NCBI GenBank assembly: GCA_020736575.1
Contig: JAGPYM010000016.1
Span: forward strand, 744,001-808,000
Direction of reading: 5' to 3'
DNA length: 64,000 nt
DNA from: Thelonectria olida
Taxonomy: Eukaryota; Ascomycota; Sordariomycetes; Hypocreales; Nectriaceae
In this document: in pieces, positions 11,409-21,555 of the stretch
Position numbering within the stretch: the stretch's first letter is position 1
How the letters are laid out: the number at the start of each line of letters is the position of its first letter
Program-made: the position numbers and the translations under genes
Notes under the pieces: model-generated
Database searches by the model: none
What the model saw: only the letters and a program-made list of their open reading frames with translations
Told to the model about the DNA's origin: nothing

Positions 11409-13320
11409 ATGTCGTCTTCGTCCAAACGAGTCTGTCTGTCAGTTTCACCCCACTCTTCGCGACCGTGCCCGTCGCCCGCCGGCTAACCCTTCCATGCTTG
11501 TAGCGCCTACTCTGGAGGCCTTGATACCTCCACCATTCTGAAGTGGCTCATCCTTGAGGTTAGTACCTGACATTTTTGACAGTCCTTTGCTACATGACAT
11601 CCATTGGCTAACTTATTCGTTTCTACAGGGCTACACTGTTGTCGTACGTCTTCCGCATTCCGAATCCAGTCTATTGAGGCTTCCCCGAACCATTGAACAA
11701 CAATTCTGACTCTCAGTGCTAGTGCTTCCTTGCCGATGTCGGCCAGGAGGAGGACTGGGCTGCTGTCGAGAAGAAGGCTCTTGCCCTGGGCGCTGAGCGC
11801 ATGGTCATCGACAACTTGCAGCAGGAGTTTGTTGATGAGGTGATCAACGTTGCCATCCAGTGTTCGTACCCCGTTCTCATAGCAAAGACCCACGGTTGAT
11901 GTTAACTTACATCACAGGCAATGCAATCTACGAGGACCGATACCTTCTCGGAACCAGCTTGGCTCGCCCCGTCATTGCACGGGCCCAAGTCCGAGCTGCC
12001 CTCAAGTACAACTGTGGAGTGTAAGTCATGGATAACCCGAAATGATGGGCCCTATTGGCAGATTTACTAATATCATATTGTTTTACACTTTAGGCTCAGC
12101 CATGGATGCACCGGCAAGGGCGTTAGTTTCTCCAATTCCAAAAGTCGTCACCCCGCTAACATCACTGCAGAACGACCAAGTCCGCTTTGAGTTGGCATGG
12201 CGCGCCCTCGCTCCTCAGATTGACACTCTTCTCCCATGGAGGCTACCCGCTTTCTTCAACCGATTCCAGTCAGTTTTGAGTCGTGACTTGGTGTGTTTGA
12301 GTCAAAATGGCTGACTTTAACATAGGGGCCGTCAGGACCTATTGGACTTTGCTCGCGAGAACAACATCCCTGTCTCATCAACTCCCAAGTCTCCCTGGTC
12401 GATGGACGATAACTTGGTGCACTGCAGCTATGAATCGGGCATCTTGGTACGTACTTGAAGCATCCTGAGCCGAGTTGAAATTTGGTGTGGGAAGACACTA
12501 CAATGACAGCCACTGACTTGTTACACAGGAGAAGCCTGACCTCGAGCCCCCTGCTAACCTATGGACCCGTACTGTCGGTAAGTATCCAACGGTATCTAGG
12601 AGAAAAGGCTCGAGTTAACTCTTGTGTTAGATCCTCTAAAGGCCCCTGACACACCAACCAACTTTACCGTCCATTTTACTCAGGGCATCCCTACTAAGCT
12701 CGAGCTTGCCGGTCAAGAAATTACCGGTTCTCTGGAAATTTTCAAGGCCCTCAACAAGATCGGCCACGACAACGGTGTTGGCAGGATTGATATTGTTGAG
12801 TCGCGATTTATTGGTTTGAAGTCTCGCGGATGGTAAGTGATACTCGCGAAGAGTCAAGTTTTGGGACTTCTCCAACGGCTGATACTGACTGATTGATGAC
12901 AGTTACGACACGCCTGGTCTTACGATCGCACGACTTGCTCACATCGACCTCGAGGGTATCGCCATGGATTCGTCTGTTCGTTCTATCAGGGATCGCAGCA
13001 TCACAACCGAATGGTCCAAGTGCCTGTACAACGGCATGTACTTCAGCCCGGAGCGTGAGTTCCTGGAGAACTCAATCATCTTCTCACAGAAGAATGTGAA
13101 TGGATGGGTCAAGATGATGGCTTACAAGGGCAACGCCTACGTCCTCGGACGTGCCGCCCCTGACAGCAACCTCTACTCAGAAGAGGAGGCTTCTATGGAT
13201 ACCCTCGAGGGTTTCTCACCCGTGGACACCAGCGGCTTTATTGCTATCCAGGCGATCCGACTTCAGAAGTACGGCGCGCAGAAGATCAAGGATGGCGAGC
13301 CTCTCGTCAAGGCCGAGTAA
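11409..13320 (+). CDS. Argininosuccinate synthase
   Basis: ATP-dependent condensation of citrulline and aspartate, the penultimate step of arginine synthesis, cytosolic. Eleven exons: 11409-11437, 11504-11558, 11629-11643, 11723-11861, 11918-12020, 12094-12121, 12171-12268, 12326-12446, 12529-12577, 12631-12832, 12903-13320; 1257 nt, 418 residues, the normal length. The N-terminal P-loop-like motif [10 protein letters not shown] is split by intron 1. Conserved segments follow in order: [57 protein letters not shown], and [12 protein letters not shown]. Exon 3 is only 15 nt (GYTVV) and exon 6 only 28 nt. The start is the first ATG after the CT-rich leader. A TGAGTCA element upstream fits cross-pathway control. 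This is the ARG1/argG equivalent and is the most secure call in the window. Confidence 0.97.
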
Positions 13321-13771
13321 GATCGAAAAGCTTTGTCATGGATTTGGAGGAATAGATATAGGAAAGTCCCAAAAGTTTATGGTGGTTGAGTTGTATGATA
13401 GAGTCAAAAGTCAAATTTATCAACAGGGAACGTGTTTTTGTGTTAACTTGAGTCCGTCTTGGTGGCTTCGAGTATGAGGCAGGTTAGTTGGCCTTTCTCT
13501 GGCACACTTCCGATAAGTTCTTCAGCCTCAGGTGCCCTCTTTGCCATCGACGTCTCTGAGCGGTTGCGTCTAAGAGGTTTTCTCACGACAGCCAGCTGCA
13601 GGGCGCGCGACAGTCGCTAGAAATGCAACCCATTGATCGTTCCTTCTCTAGACGTTTAACCCCACTATGTCCGGGTTTATCAGTGAGTCCCCAATTGTGA
13701 CAAGGCATCTTCATGCTTCCACGGCAGAATCGTGAACAATTCCCGCATCACCTCGAGGAATCTACGAAGCA
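13321..13771. other. Intergenic region between ASS and the ThDP enzyme
   Basis: 451 bases holding the ASS 3' end and the promoter of the next gene, in the same orientation. No TATA box or further gene recognised. Confidence 0.4.
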
Positions 13772-15514
13772 ATGGCCCCAACAGTCCCTCTCGTGCGCTA
13801 CCTCTTTTCCCGACTCCGCCAACAGCACGTCAAGCACATATACGGTGTCCCCGGGGACTTTCTTCTCAGAGCGCTCGACCACGTCCCACCCTCCGGACTG
13901 CGCTTCGTGGGCTGCTGCAACGAGCTCAACGCAGGCTACGCGGCCGATGGGTACGCTCGTGTCCGCCGCCATCGTCATGGAAACCGCGGGCTCGGCGCCC
14001 TGTTTACGACCTACGGCGTCGGCGAGCTGAGTGCTGCAAATGCCGTGGCCGGTAGCTACGCAGAGCATGTCCCTGTTGTGCACATCGTAGGCACGCCCGG
14101 CCGCAAAGCCCTGGACGCCTCGGCGGCTGCGGGCGGTCGGGATAAAAGACATCTGCATATTCACCACACAATGGCAGATGGTAGGGCGGGTGTGTTCCGG
14201 GACATTGCGCGCAAGTTCACGGTTGCGCAGTTGAATCTGGGCGACGTGCGGGCGTCGGATATGCCGCGTTGCATCGATGGGGTTCTTAACGAAGCGCTGA
14301 GCCAGAGCCGACCGGTGTATATTGAACTTCCGTCTGACATGGCCCAGCTGGAAGTGAGCTCCCATGCTCTGCAGACGCCTTTGGACGGGAAGTCGCAAAT
14401 ACTGGACGAGGAGGGAGGACAACCACCGAAAGATGTTATCGTCGCCGCAGAAGAATTGCTGCAGAAGATACAATCCGCACAGCAACCTCTGATCCTCGTC
14501 GACCGTGGCGCCGGCGTGGCAGACCTGCGTAAAGAGATCAACGACTTCGTTCGCCAGTCAAATCTTCCCACTCTTGTCATGCCTTCCGGTATCAGCATGG
14601 TTGACGCTGATCTCCCCCCGTACTATGGCGTTCATTCAGGTGATGTGGGCAGCATCAACACGATGCCCTCTGTCGAGTCCTCGGACCTGGTACTGGCCAT
14701 TGGGCCAATGTTCAGCGATACACAGACGCTGGGTTGGCAGACAGTTCCTGCCCGAGAGAAGATGGTCATCATCGACAAGCATCATGTCGACGGCCAACGT
14801 GTGGACGTCGAGGCGTTGTTGCGGCTACTCACCAGCCAAGTTCCCAGCAGGGCATTATCGAATCGCAACACGGAACTCCTTGGCAATTTCCGGAGCCTCA
14901 AGGCGAGCATAAACAAGCCCGAGGACCCCGTCGATCAGACCAATTTGTATCGCCGGCTCAACGACTTCCTGCAACCAAATGATTTGGTTCTGCTCGGGAA
15001 TGCCACGCCTATTCTGGGCGGACGCGATCTCATCCCCCCCTCTAAGACGCAGATCATCGCTTCCGGTGTATGGTTTTCCATTGGCCACATGCTCCCGGCA
15101 GCGCTGGGCGCAGCGCAGGCTCACGATGGGCGGACGATTCTGCTCGACGGCGACGGCAGCTTCCAGGTGACTGCGCAGGAGCTGAGCACCATGATCCACC
15201 AGCGCGTCGACGCGACCATCTTCATCTTTAACAATAGCGGATACACGTATGAGCGGTTCATCCACGGCATGGATGCGAGCTACAATGACGTCGCGCCGTG
15301 GGCGTATCTCAAGGCTCCCGAGTTCTTTGGGGCTCCTGCTGATTACCCCGTTCGCATGGATACAGTGTCTACGTGGGGTGATTTGAACAAGCTGTTGGAG
15401 GATGAGAGCTTCCAGCGGGGGAAAGGACTGAGGCTCGTAGACTTGAAGGTTGGCAAGCATGATATTCCAATGTCGTTTAAGGCAATGTTCAACCGAGCTG
15501 CTTCTCAACTGTAG
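13772..15514 (+). CDS. Pyruvate/indolepyruvate decarboxylase-like ThDP enzyme
   Basis: Single-exon 580-residue member of the 2-oxo acid decarboxylase family, which splits pyruvate, phenylpyruvate or indolepyruvate to aldehyde and CO2. The expected sequence landmarks are present: IYGVPGDF near the N-terminus, the catalytic glutamate in CCNELNAGYAADGYAR, the paired histidines in HIHHTMADG, the central domain (PLILVDRGAG), and the ThDP-Mg motif GDGSFQ...NNSGYTYE near residues 470-500. Homotetrameric and cytosolic by family. Lack of introns contrasts with the ASS gene next door. It is more divergent in the middle than the glycolytic PDC of fungi, so a paralogue acting on another 2-oxo acid is likelier than the main fermentative enzyme; that is inference. 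ATG at 13772 gives a normal N-terminus. Confidence 0.92.
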   Translation: MAPTVPLVRYLFSRLRQQHVKHIYGVPGDFLLRALDHVPPSGLRFVGCCNELNAGYAADGYARVRRHRHGNRGLGALFTTYGVGELSAANAVAGSYAEHVPVVHIVGTPGRKALDASAAAGGRDKRHLHIHHTMADGRAGVFRDIARKFTVAQLNLGDVRASDMPRCIDGVLNEALSQSRPVYIELPSDMAQLEVSSHALQTPLDGKSQILDEEGGQPPKDVIVAAEELLQKIQSAQQPLILVDRGAGVADLRKEINDFVRQSNLPTLVMPSGISMVDADLPPYYGVHSGDVGSINTMPSVESSDLVLAIGPMFSDTQTLGWQTVPAREKMVIIDKHHVDGQRVDVEALLRLLTSQVPSRALSNRNTELLGNFRSLKASINKPEDPVDQTNLYRRLNDFLQPNDLVLLGNATPILGGRDLIPPSKTQIIASGVWFSIGHMLPAALGAAQAHDGRTILLDGDGSFQVTAQELSTMIHQRVDATIFIFNNSGYTYERFIHGMDASYNDVAPWAYLKAPEFFGAPADYPVRMDTVSTWGDLNKLLEDESFQRGKGLRLVDLKVGKHDIPMSFKAMFNRAASQL

Positions 15515-15883
15515 GACGGGGCCAATGTTCCTTTCTAGGGGAGGTGGAAGTGCGAGGAAACATGGCAACTCCCCCAATTTAGAACTCGAACCAACCTGTC
15601 AACCTGATCAGGCCAGTGTCCAAATATACCGTCCAGTGTCGGAGCAGGGGTGGGCCAGTCCCTCAACTGACAAGCTGGGAGTATCTCCATCTTGGGCTTA
15701 GCCGCTAGTCTCGACTGACACGCATGACCCAACTTGGCTATGCTCTCAACCTCCCACTTATACAATTCCTCCGGGGTATTTTGTACGAGATGTAATGCTG
15801 CAGTTCCGTTGTTTAGCTCTTTCATTTGTTTCTTTTTTCGTTTCCATTCATTCTTCTGTCGACTTACACCCACCATCGTCACA
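15515..15883. other. Intergenic region before the acetyltransferase
   Basis: 369 bases; a CT-rich leader from about 15810 to the ATG at 15884 marks the probable promoter/5' UTR. Nothing else seen. Confidence 0.4.
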
Positions 15884-16624
15884 ATGGCAGCCTTTGAGAT
15901 TTCAGCCACCGAGATAGAGAAATCCACCAAGCTGGCCCATGTGCCACGGTGTGACGAGTACGACAAGATGATATCAGGCATGCTGTAAGCCTTCTTCCAG
16001 ATTTGAAGTTGCTGGTGCGAGCTGACAAGGCGGAACCCCAGGTACGACTCGTTTGTCCCTGATCTCGAAAACGCCCGCTTCCGAGCGCGAGGATGGACGC
16101 ACCGATACAACCAATACTTTCCCCTGGACCCCGAGGCCACTGTTGCAAGCGTGTCCAAGACCAGACTCGACATGCTGCGGCAGTACATTGGCCACATTGA
16201 AGACGACGAGGCCTTTATTGAACCGCCCTTCTTCGTTGACTACGGGTGCAACATTTCCCTCGGCAAGAGGTTCTATAGCAACTTCCAGCTCACCATTCTG
16301 GACGGTGCGTTGGTGACGATTGGCGATCGCGTCATGTTTGGCCCAAACGTCATGATCACCACGGCCACGCACGAGGTCGAGGTTGAGAGCCGGAGGCAGA
16401 ACATCGAGTACGGAAAGCCAGTGACTATTGGGGACGATTGCTGGATTGGAGCGTCTGTCGTGATCCTACCGGGTGTTACTATCGGGAATGGGTGCACTAT
16501 TGGAGCTGGGTCGGTCGTGACGCGGGATATCCCAGCGTGGAGCGTGGCCATGGGAACTCCAGCCAGAGTTGTGCGAAAAGTAGCTCAGCCTACGGAAGAT
16601 CAAGTGGACGGCGTATCTGATTGA
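15884..16624 (+). CDS. Maltose/galactoside O-acetyltransferase-like hexapeptide protein
   Basis: Exons 15884-15984 and 16042-16624, 227 residues. The N-terminus (EYDKMISGMLYDSFVPDL) is the Mac domain of maltose acetyltransferases; the rest is a left-handed parallel beta-helix with hexapeptide repeats (VTIGDRVMFGPNVMI, VTIGDDCWIGASVVILPGVTIGNGCTIGAGSVVTRDIP), which binds acetyl-CoA and forms a trimer. The catalytic histidine is the one in TATHEVEVESR. It transfers acetyl groups to a sugar or similar hydroxyl compound; the natural substrate is unknown for most fungal members. Its stop lies only 32 bases from the stop of the convergent esterase gene, so the two transcripts probably overlap at their 3' ends. 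Confidence 0.93.
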
Positions 16625-16656
16625 ATACCTTGGGCATCTGAAGTAGATTTCTTATG

Positions 16657-17640
16657 TTAGCTATCTGACCCCAGAGTCCTTTCCATCCATTCATTCCTCG
16701 CCCTCACAGCTGCATCGCCAACCCTTGTCGACAAGAACAAGTCAAACCCATGAGACCCTCCGCCCCAAACATGCAAGTCGGCCTGCACACCACACTCCCA
16801 CAACTTAGCAGCGTACGCAATCGCTTCATCGCGAAAGGGCTCGCACGACCCGACGTCGATGTATGCAGGCGGGAGACCCGTCAGGTCCTCAGCCCTTCCG
16901 GGCGCGACGTAGATACCAGCATTGTCTTTCGCAGGGTGGGAGCCCAGAACACACGACCATGCGTACCGCCCCCATTCGCTGTAGAAGCCTCGACCTCCGC
17001 TTTCGAATTGTCGGCAGGAGAGGCTCGTGAGGCGGTCGTCGAGCATGGGACACGCGAGCAGCTGGGCGCAGACCCGAGGACCCCTGCGGTCGCGCGCGAG
17101 GAGCACAGTGCCGGCTGCGAGGCCGGCGCCCGCCGAGACGCCTGCAATCATGAGGCGGGTTGGATCGACGTCGAACCTCGCAAGGTTTTGACACATCCAG
17201 ACTAGTGACGAGTAGCAGTCCTCGACGGCTGCGATGCCAGGGAAGTCGGGCGAGAGGCGGTAGGTGATGCTGATGACGACGGCGTCGAGCTTCTTGAGGG
17301 ATTCGGTGACGGCTGATAGGCCGACGTAGGCATTGCCCATGACTCTGCCACCGCCGTGGATGAAGAGGATGCCCGGACGAGGGTTTCCTTGCGCCGTGGG
17401 AGGTTTGCGGGTGAGGACGATGGCTGGGATGTCTCCGTCTGGGCCTGGGATGGTGAGCTGGTCGATCAGAAGCTCGGGGTCATTGAAGATGGCTTCATCT
17501 CGCGGCGGTTCTTCGTCTCGCAGCTCCCGAAGCTGTTTGGAGGTTGAGGGAATGGGTCGGGATTGGTCGTCTTTCAAGGCGAGTATTTCCGGGTCATATG
17601 GGGGACGAGGGATTGGGATCTGAGATGGGTTGACCGTCAT
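16657..17640 (-). CDS. Alpha/beta-hydrolase, HSL-type esterase/lipase
   Basis: Single exon, 327 residues. The oxyanion-hole motif HGGG is at residues 95-98 and the nucleophile is S169 in GVSAGAG; the acid lies in the SCEPFRDEA region and the histidine in GGGSHGFD, completing the triad in the usual order. This is the alpha/beta-hydrolase fold 3 family that cleaves short acyl esters, acetylated natural products or carbamates. No signal peptide, so intracellular. The ATG at 17640 is the natural start. Position beside an acetyltransferase hints at an acetylation/deacetylation pair, though the genes are convergent and the link is speculative. Confidence 0.93.
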   Translation of the reverse strand: MTVNPSQIPIPRPPYDPEILALKDDQSRPIPSTSKQLRELRDEEPPRDEAIFNDPELLIDQLTIPGPDGDIPAIVLTRKPPTAQGNPRPGILFIHGGGRVMGNAYVGLSAVTESLKKLDAVVISITYRLSPDFPGIAAVEDCYSSLVWMCQNLARFDVDPTRLMIAGVSAGAGLAAGTVLLARDRRGPRVCAQLLACPMLDDRLTSLSCRQFESGGRGFYSEWGRYAWSCVLGSHPAKDNAGIYVAPGRAEDLTGLPPAYIDVGSCEPFRDEAIAYAAKLWECGVQADLHVWGGGSHGFDLFLSTRVGDAAVRARNEWMERTLGSDS

Positions 17641-18554
17641 TGTGAAGTTGGTTGCTTTTTTTCACTGGGGAAAGTTCATTATTGACACGGTTGAGGCTGA
17701 CTACATAGTCCTCGGGCCAAGAAGTAATAATAAATGATGCATCTATGCTATTCATTATCAAGATGGGCGATATGATAAACTGGTCAGTCCAGGCTAATCC
17801 CTAGGCTCTGTATGTTGGAGACGATGCCGAATTCAAGCCTCCGAGCACTAACAAGAAAACGACTGTCGCAGAGATTGATGACAAGGGGTGGGATATATCG
17901 ACCAAAGAAGAGATCATCCCCGCAAGAAACAGGTTCTAGACTTGGAGTATGGAGATGACAGCGCCATCTTCTTCTCTTCGGAGTATAGTCGACCGCGGCC
18001 GCCACTTGTTAGTCCCGGGATCGGAGCCCGGAGTCGGCGGTGGGAATTTCCAAATGTGGTAATGGCTGCCACCGGAACGGCGGACGGGGCGGGGCTGAGG
18101 CATGGACTCGTCATTTAAGTACCGAGTGGTAGACACGGGACCAGAGAAGACGGTCTCAGAGGCGTCAATCATGTAGTGTCAAGACATGATGATGGAGCAA
18201 GCCACAGCGAGATAACGCCGAGCCCAAGGCGCATCCATCCCGGTGGATGACATCCGCACCTTGACGAGTTACGATGAGCCTCAAAAGCTGTCTTTCAATA
18301 ATATCCAATAAGACAGTCGTTCCGGCGGCAATGCCTTTTGAACTTGCAGCTGTCGCGGGGCTGCCCGGTTGGGGAATCCCTCCCACCGGGACGCGGGGGG
18401 CTGTCTTGGCCAGGAATGTGAACGACTGTCTTCATTGAACTTATGAGACATTCATTCTGTCGTGTTGGGCATATTTAAGAGCCATCAAGCTCTCGATAGA
18501 TTGTAACATCACATCAAACACACACCCAGCTATCCAAACTTGTCTTAACTCAAC
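17641..18554. promoter_or_regulatory. Divergent promoter region, esterase and deoxyribose-phosphate aldolase
   Basis: 914 bases between divergent start codons. ATATTTAA at about 18471-18478 lies some 80 bases before the aldolase ATG and is a plausible TATA element. No additional gene is supported. Confidence 0.5.
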
Positions 18555-19343
18555 ATGGCCTCCCCCAACACCGTCACCGTCACTCTTCAGCAGCTGGCAA
18601 AGTCCATCGACCACTCCCTCCTCCATCCCACCATGACCGACGCCGACATCCTCAAAGGCCTCCAAATCTCACGAGAATACAAGGTCGCAACCGCCTGCGT
18701 CAAGCCCTACTCCATCCCCCTCGCCAAGAAGGAGCTCCAAGGGTCCGGCGTCCTCGTGTGTCCCGTCATCGGCTTCCCCGCGGGCAACTCTACCACCGAC
18801 GTCAAGGTCGTCGAGGCCACTGCTGCGGCCATCGCCGGCGGCAAGGAGATTGACATGGTCATCAACGTCGGCAAGGCGCTCGGCGGCGACTGGGACTACG
18901 TCGCGCAGGAGATCCGCAAGGTCAACGAGGCCGTCGTCAAGCAAGGCGCCATCCTCAAAGTGATCTTCGAGAACGACTACCTCCAGGACGACCAAATCAT
19001 CAAGCTGTGCGAGATTTGCTCCGATGTTGGCGTGGCGTTTGTCAAGACGTCGACGGGATACGGGTTTGTCAAGCAGGACAACGGGCAATACTCGTACAAG
19101 GGAGCGACGATACCGCATCTCAAGCTGATGCGCAAGCACACCAAGCCCGAGGTCCAAATCAAGGCTGCGGGCGGCGTGCGGACTTTGGACGGGCTGCTGC
19201 ACGTCATTTCTCTGGGTGTCACGCGCATCGGTGCGACGGCGACGGCGGCGATTCTCAACGAGGCGGCCGCGAGAGGCATCACGGACGAACCCACGACTGT
19301 CACGTTTACGCCGATTGATGGGAAATCTGCTGGGGGGTACTAG
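18555..19343 (+). CDS. Deoxyribose-phosphate aldolase
   Basis: Class I aldolase that cleaves 2-deoxyribose 5-phosphate to glyceraldehyde 3-phosphate and acetaldehyde in deoxynucleoside catabolism. Single exon, 262 residues, usual for the family. The Schiff-base lysine is K164 in VAFVKTSTGYGF; the proton-relay aspartate is in EIDMVINVG (D100), and the second lysine is in VQIKAAGGVR. IDHSLLHPTMTD near the N-terminus and VIGFPAGNST are also diagnostic. Cytosolic. The acetaldehyde product is interesting beside the decarboxylase-like gene 3 kb upstream, which may also make an aldehyde, but co-function is only a guess. Equivalent of deoC. Confidence 0.96.
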   Translation: MASPNTVTVTLQQLAKSIDHSLLHPTMTDADILKGLQISREYKVATACVKPYSIPLAKKELQGSGVLVCPVIGFPAGNSTTDVKVVEATAAAIAGGKEIDMVINVGKALGGDWDYVAQEIRKVNEAVVKQGAILKVIFENDYLQDDQIIKLCEICSDVGVAFVKTSTGYGFVKQDNGQYSYKGATIPHLKLMRKHTKPEVQIKAAGGVRTLDGLLHVISLGVTRIGATATAAILNEAAARGITDEPTTVTFTPIDGKSAGGY

Positions 19344-19490
19344 GGAAACATGTTTGCCTGGGACAATGGTCTGGCGTAGGTTAGTGACTGATAGGAAACA
19401 AAGTGGTGGACAAATGCCAGTCTTGCAATCCCATTGACTCGTCTTTGTCTTTGGTATTTTGTCTTGTTCTCTCTGTTCACCTTTGCATAG

Positions 19491-19507
19491 TGTGTGTGTG
19501 TGTGTGT
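19491..19507. repeat. (TG)n microsatellite
   Basis: Eight and a half copies of TG in the 3' flank of the aldolase gene. Confidence 0.9.
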
Positions 19508-19719
19508 TTGAATTTCTTTATCGAAATGTCTTTGTTGTGAAGATGATGGGTGGTGAATAGTCGTACTCTTGTATAGGCTGTCCGCTCCATCAAGGGCGAG
19601 TTGCTACACACGAGGGCAAAAGAACTTTGACGGGTTTTCCCACAATGTTAACACTCCTAAACCCAATACTTGTACAGTGACCAAGAATCAAGCTTTTACA
19701 GTCTGTTTATTAAGCTTTC

Positions 19720-19800
19720 TAGCCTTGGAAACATGGGAAGCTTTTTTAGTCTTAGAAGAATGGAAAACCCTTGTAGCCTTTGAAATATGGAAAGCGTCAA
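19720..19800. repeat. Three imperfect 27-base tandem repeats in BTB gene leader
   Basis: Units begin at 19720, 19747 and 19774, each starting TAGYCTT and containing GAA-x-ATGG-AA. The repeats lie 110-190 bases before the BTB ATG. Confidence 0.75.
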
Positions 19801-19907
19801 CTCCCGTCCATGAACTTCTATTTAACATCTGTCCTTGCCCTTGTATCATCGGATTACTCCTCCCTCTTCCTCTATTCTATCAACCTCCCTACCTCAACTC
19901 TATCGTC

Positions 19908-20713
19908 ATGAACTCAAAGAAGCGCAAGGCACCTGGGGAGCATGTAGCCCGGACCGTCGTCGGCGGCACATATTTCCCTCACGTTGGGCTCGACGACCCA
20001 GTGAAGCTGGTTTGCCAAGAGGAAGAGTTCTACGTTGAAAGGTGGAAGATCTGTGAAAGCTCCCCCGTGTTCGAGGCGGCCTTCACGGGAACCTTTATTG
20101 TACGATGAGAACCAGCCATATGCCTTGCCATTCCCACATATACTTACCTAGGCTGTCACAGGAAGCGACGTCGAACACGTATGTCATCAATGAGTTTGAA
20201 ATCCCGACTGTTCGGTCCATGGTCGAGTTTTTGGCATTGCGTTCTTCCGTCGTCGACGGTTATCTTGCCTACAGACAGCGAGCAATCCAATCCGAGGACT
20301 TGGAAGCCGAACTCAAGTTGTTCACCATTGGAGACTACTTTGACATTTCGAATCTTCGGAAGATCTGCTTCGACAAGATCGTGTTGCTTCTTTGCACCGA
20401 TTGGCGCAAGGAAGACTTTCTCAAACACGCAGCCGAAATCTTGGGCTCGACTGACAGCGACGAACTGCACGACCTGGTCGCGCGTGAGGCAGCCGGCCAC
20501 ATGACCGAGCTGGCCAACGATGCCGAGTTCCAGAAGCTAGACGAGACGGAAGGCTTCTTGAAAAGAGTCGTCGGTTTTATCCCAGACATGATTGAGAAGC
20601 TGGTGCAGAAGCAGGTGCTGGATGGACGCTATAATGCCTGGACATATTGGCCTGTTCGCTGGCACGGTTTTCTAGAACGACATGAACCGGTTCGGGGGCG
20701 ATCGCTAATTTGA
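19908..20713 (+). CDS. BTB/POZ-domain protein
   Basis: Exons 19908-20099 and 20162-20713, 247 residues. The pattern GGTYFPHVGLDDPVKLVCQEEEFYVERWKICESSPVFEAAFTGTFIEATSNTYVI...EFEIPTVRSMVEFL matches fungal BTB proteins: a beta-hairpin that places the protein, then a segment in which a sensitive residue is kept out until the outer helices are reached. Such stand-alone BTB proteins are numerous in filamentous ascomycetes and are thought to act as dimerising adaptors, often for cullin-3, but individual roles are mostly unknown. The remainder is helical (YFDISNLRKICFDKIVLLL) without another recognised domain. No signal or membrane segment. Start is the only in-frame ATG before the domain. Confidence 0.88.
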
Positions 20714-20946
20714 AGGACGACGTGCCCTCTATTGCTGCTGTTGTGTGGAACAATCAAAGTCAATCTGATCAATGAATAGTTACCAGTTAGTTACATGGTG
20801 TGGGTGTGACCCAGCCTCATGGCCTCCTTGACAAATGATTGAGGCGGGAGAGGATGTTGTTGGTCATCATTCCACATTCTTAAAACCACGCGTGAAATTC
20901 CTCTCGTTCTCGTTCTCGCTCTCATTCATTCATTCATCAAGCAGTC

Positions 20947-21555
20947 ATGGCCCGGCGAAACGTCTACCTGGCAAAATCTCGCCCAACTTCCAGAATGCGC
21001 GCTCATTTTGGCATCCTAATTCCTCGCGAGGGGACTCTCCCCGAAGACCTCCATCTTCACACAAGCCAAGTCGACGCTCCAGCTTTCCTCGGGACAATCG
21101 TTCACGTCGTCGGCGCGCCCATGGCTGGATTCTGCCTCGAATTCAAGCGTAATTTCGATGCGAACAGAGACCAACACCTCAACGAAGTCATTCGCATCGG
21201 GTCCATCAACCAAGCTCACGTCGCTGATCCGCCCACGACCGACTTTTCGACAGACGAGAGGCCGATTTGCGCCTTGGAAGTCGCTGCTGCAAAGATCCCC
21301 CCGCCAAAGAAAAGCGAGGATTTTCTAGCGCCTGTCAACGACGTAAGTTGTAGATACGAGAGTTGAGGCATCTGGCTGACGAGACGGGCTCTGGGATAGA
21401 CGACAAATAGGCGGTGTCAGGAGTGGACGATGGACTTTGTACGAAAGATGGTTGGGCTTGGGCTTATTGAGCCTGATGCGGTGCAGATTGTGCAAAGTCA
21501 TCGTGATCCGCCAGATTTTGGTATTGGGCTTCGCTCAGTGAATGTTGATGGTTGA
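20947..21555 (+). CDS. Conserved fungal hypothetical protein
   Basis: Exons 20947-21342 and 21400-21555, 183 residues. I recognise no named domain. The first half has a beta-rich look (RAHFGILIPREG, GTIVHVVGAPMAGFCLEFKRNF) and contains NEVIRIGSINQAHVAD; the second ends with NRRCQEWTMDFVRKMVGLGLI and a QIVQSHRDPP tail. That pairing of an N-terminal beta domain with a C-terminal CQEWTMDFV motif is one I have seen in small uncharacterised ascomycete proteins. The splice junction (AACGAC|gtaagt, ...gatag|ACG) closes the frame well. A further short open segment at about 21625-21721 reads like protein and could be an extra 3' exon, but I found no phase-compatible join. Function unknown. Confidence 0.7.

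Larger units (their letters stand above)
19344..19907. other. Intergenic region with two short repeats
   Basis: 564 bases between the aldolase and the BTB gene. It contains a TG dinucleotide tract and a three-copy 27-base repeat (listed separately). The frame of the BTB gene stays open upstream of its ATG, but no in-frame ATG occurs there, so this is taken as leader rather than coding sequence. Confidence 0.5.
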
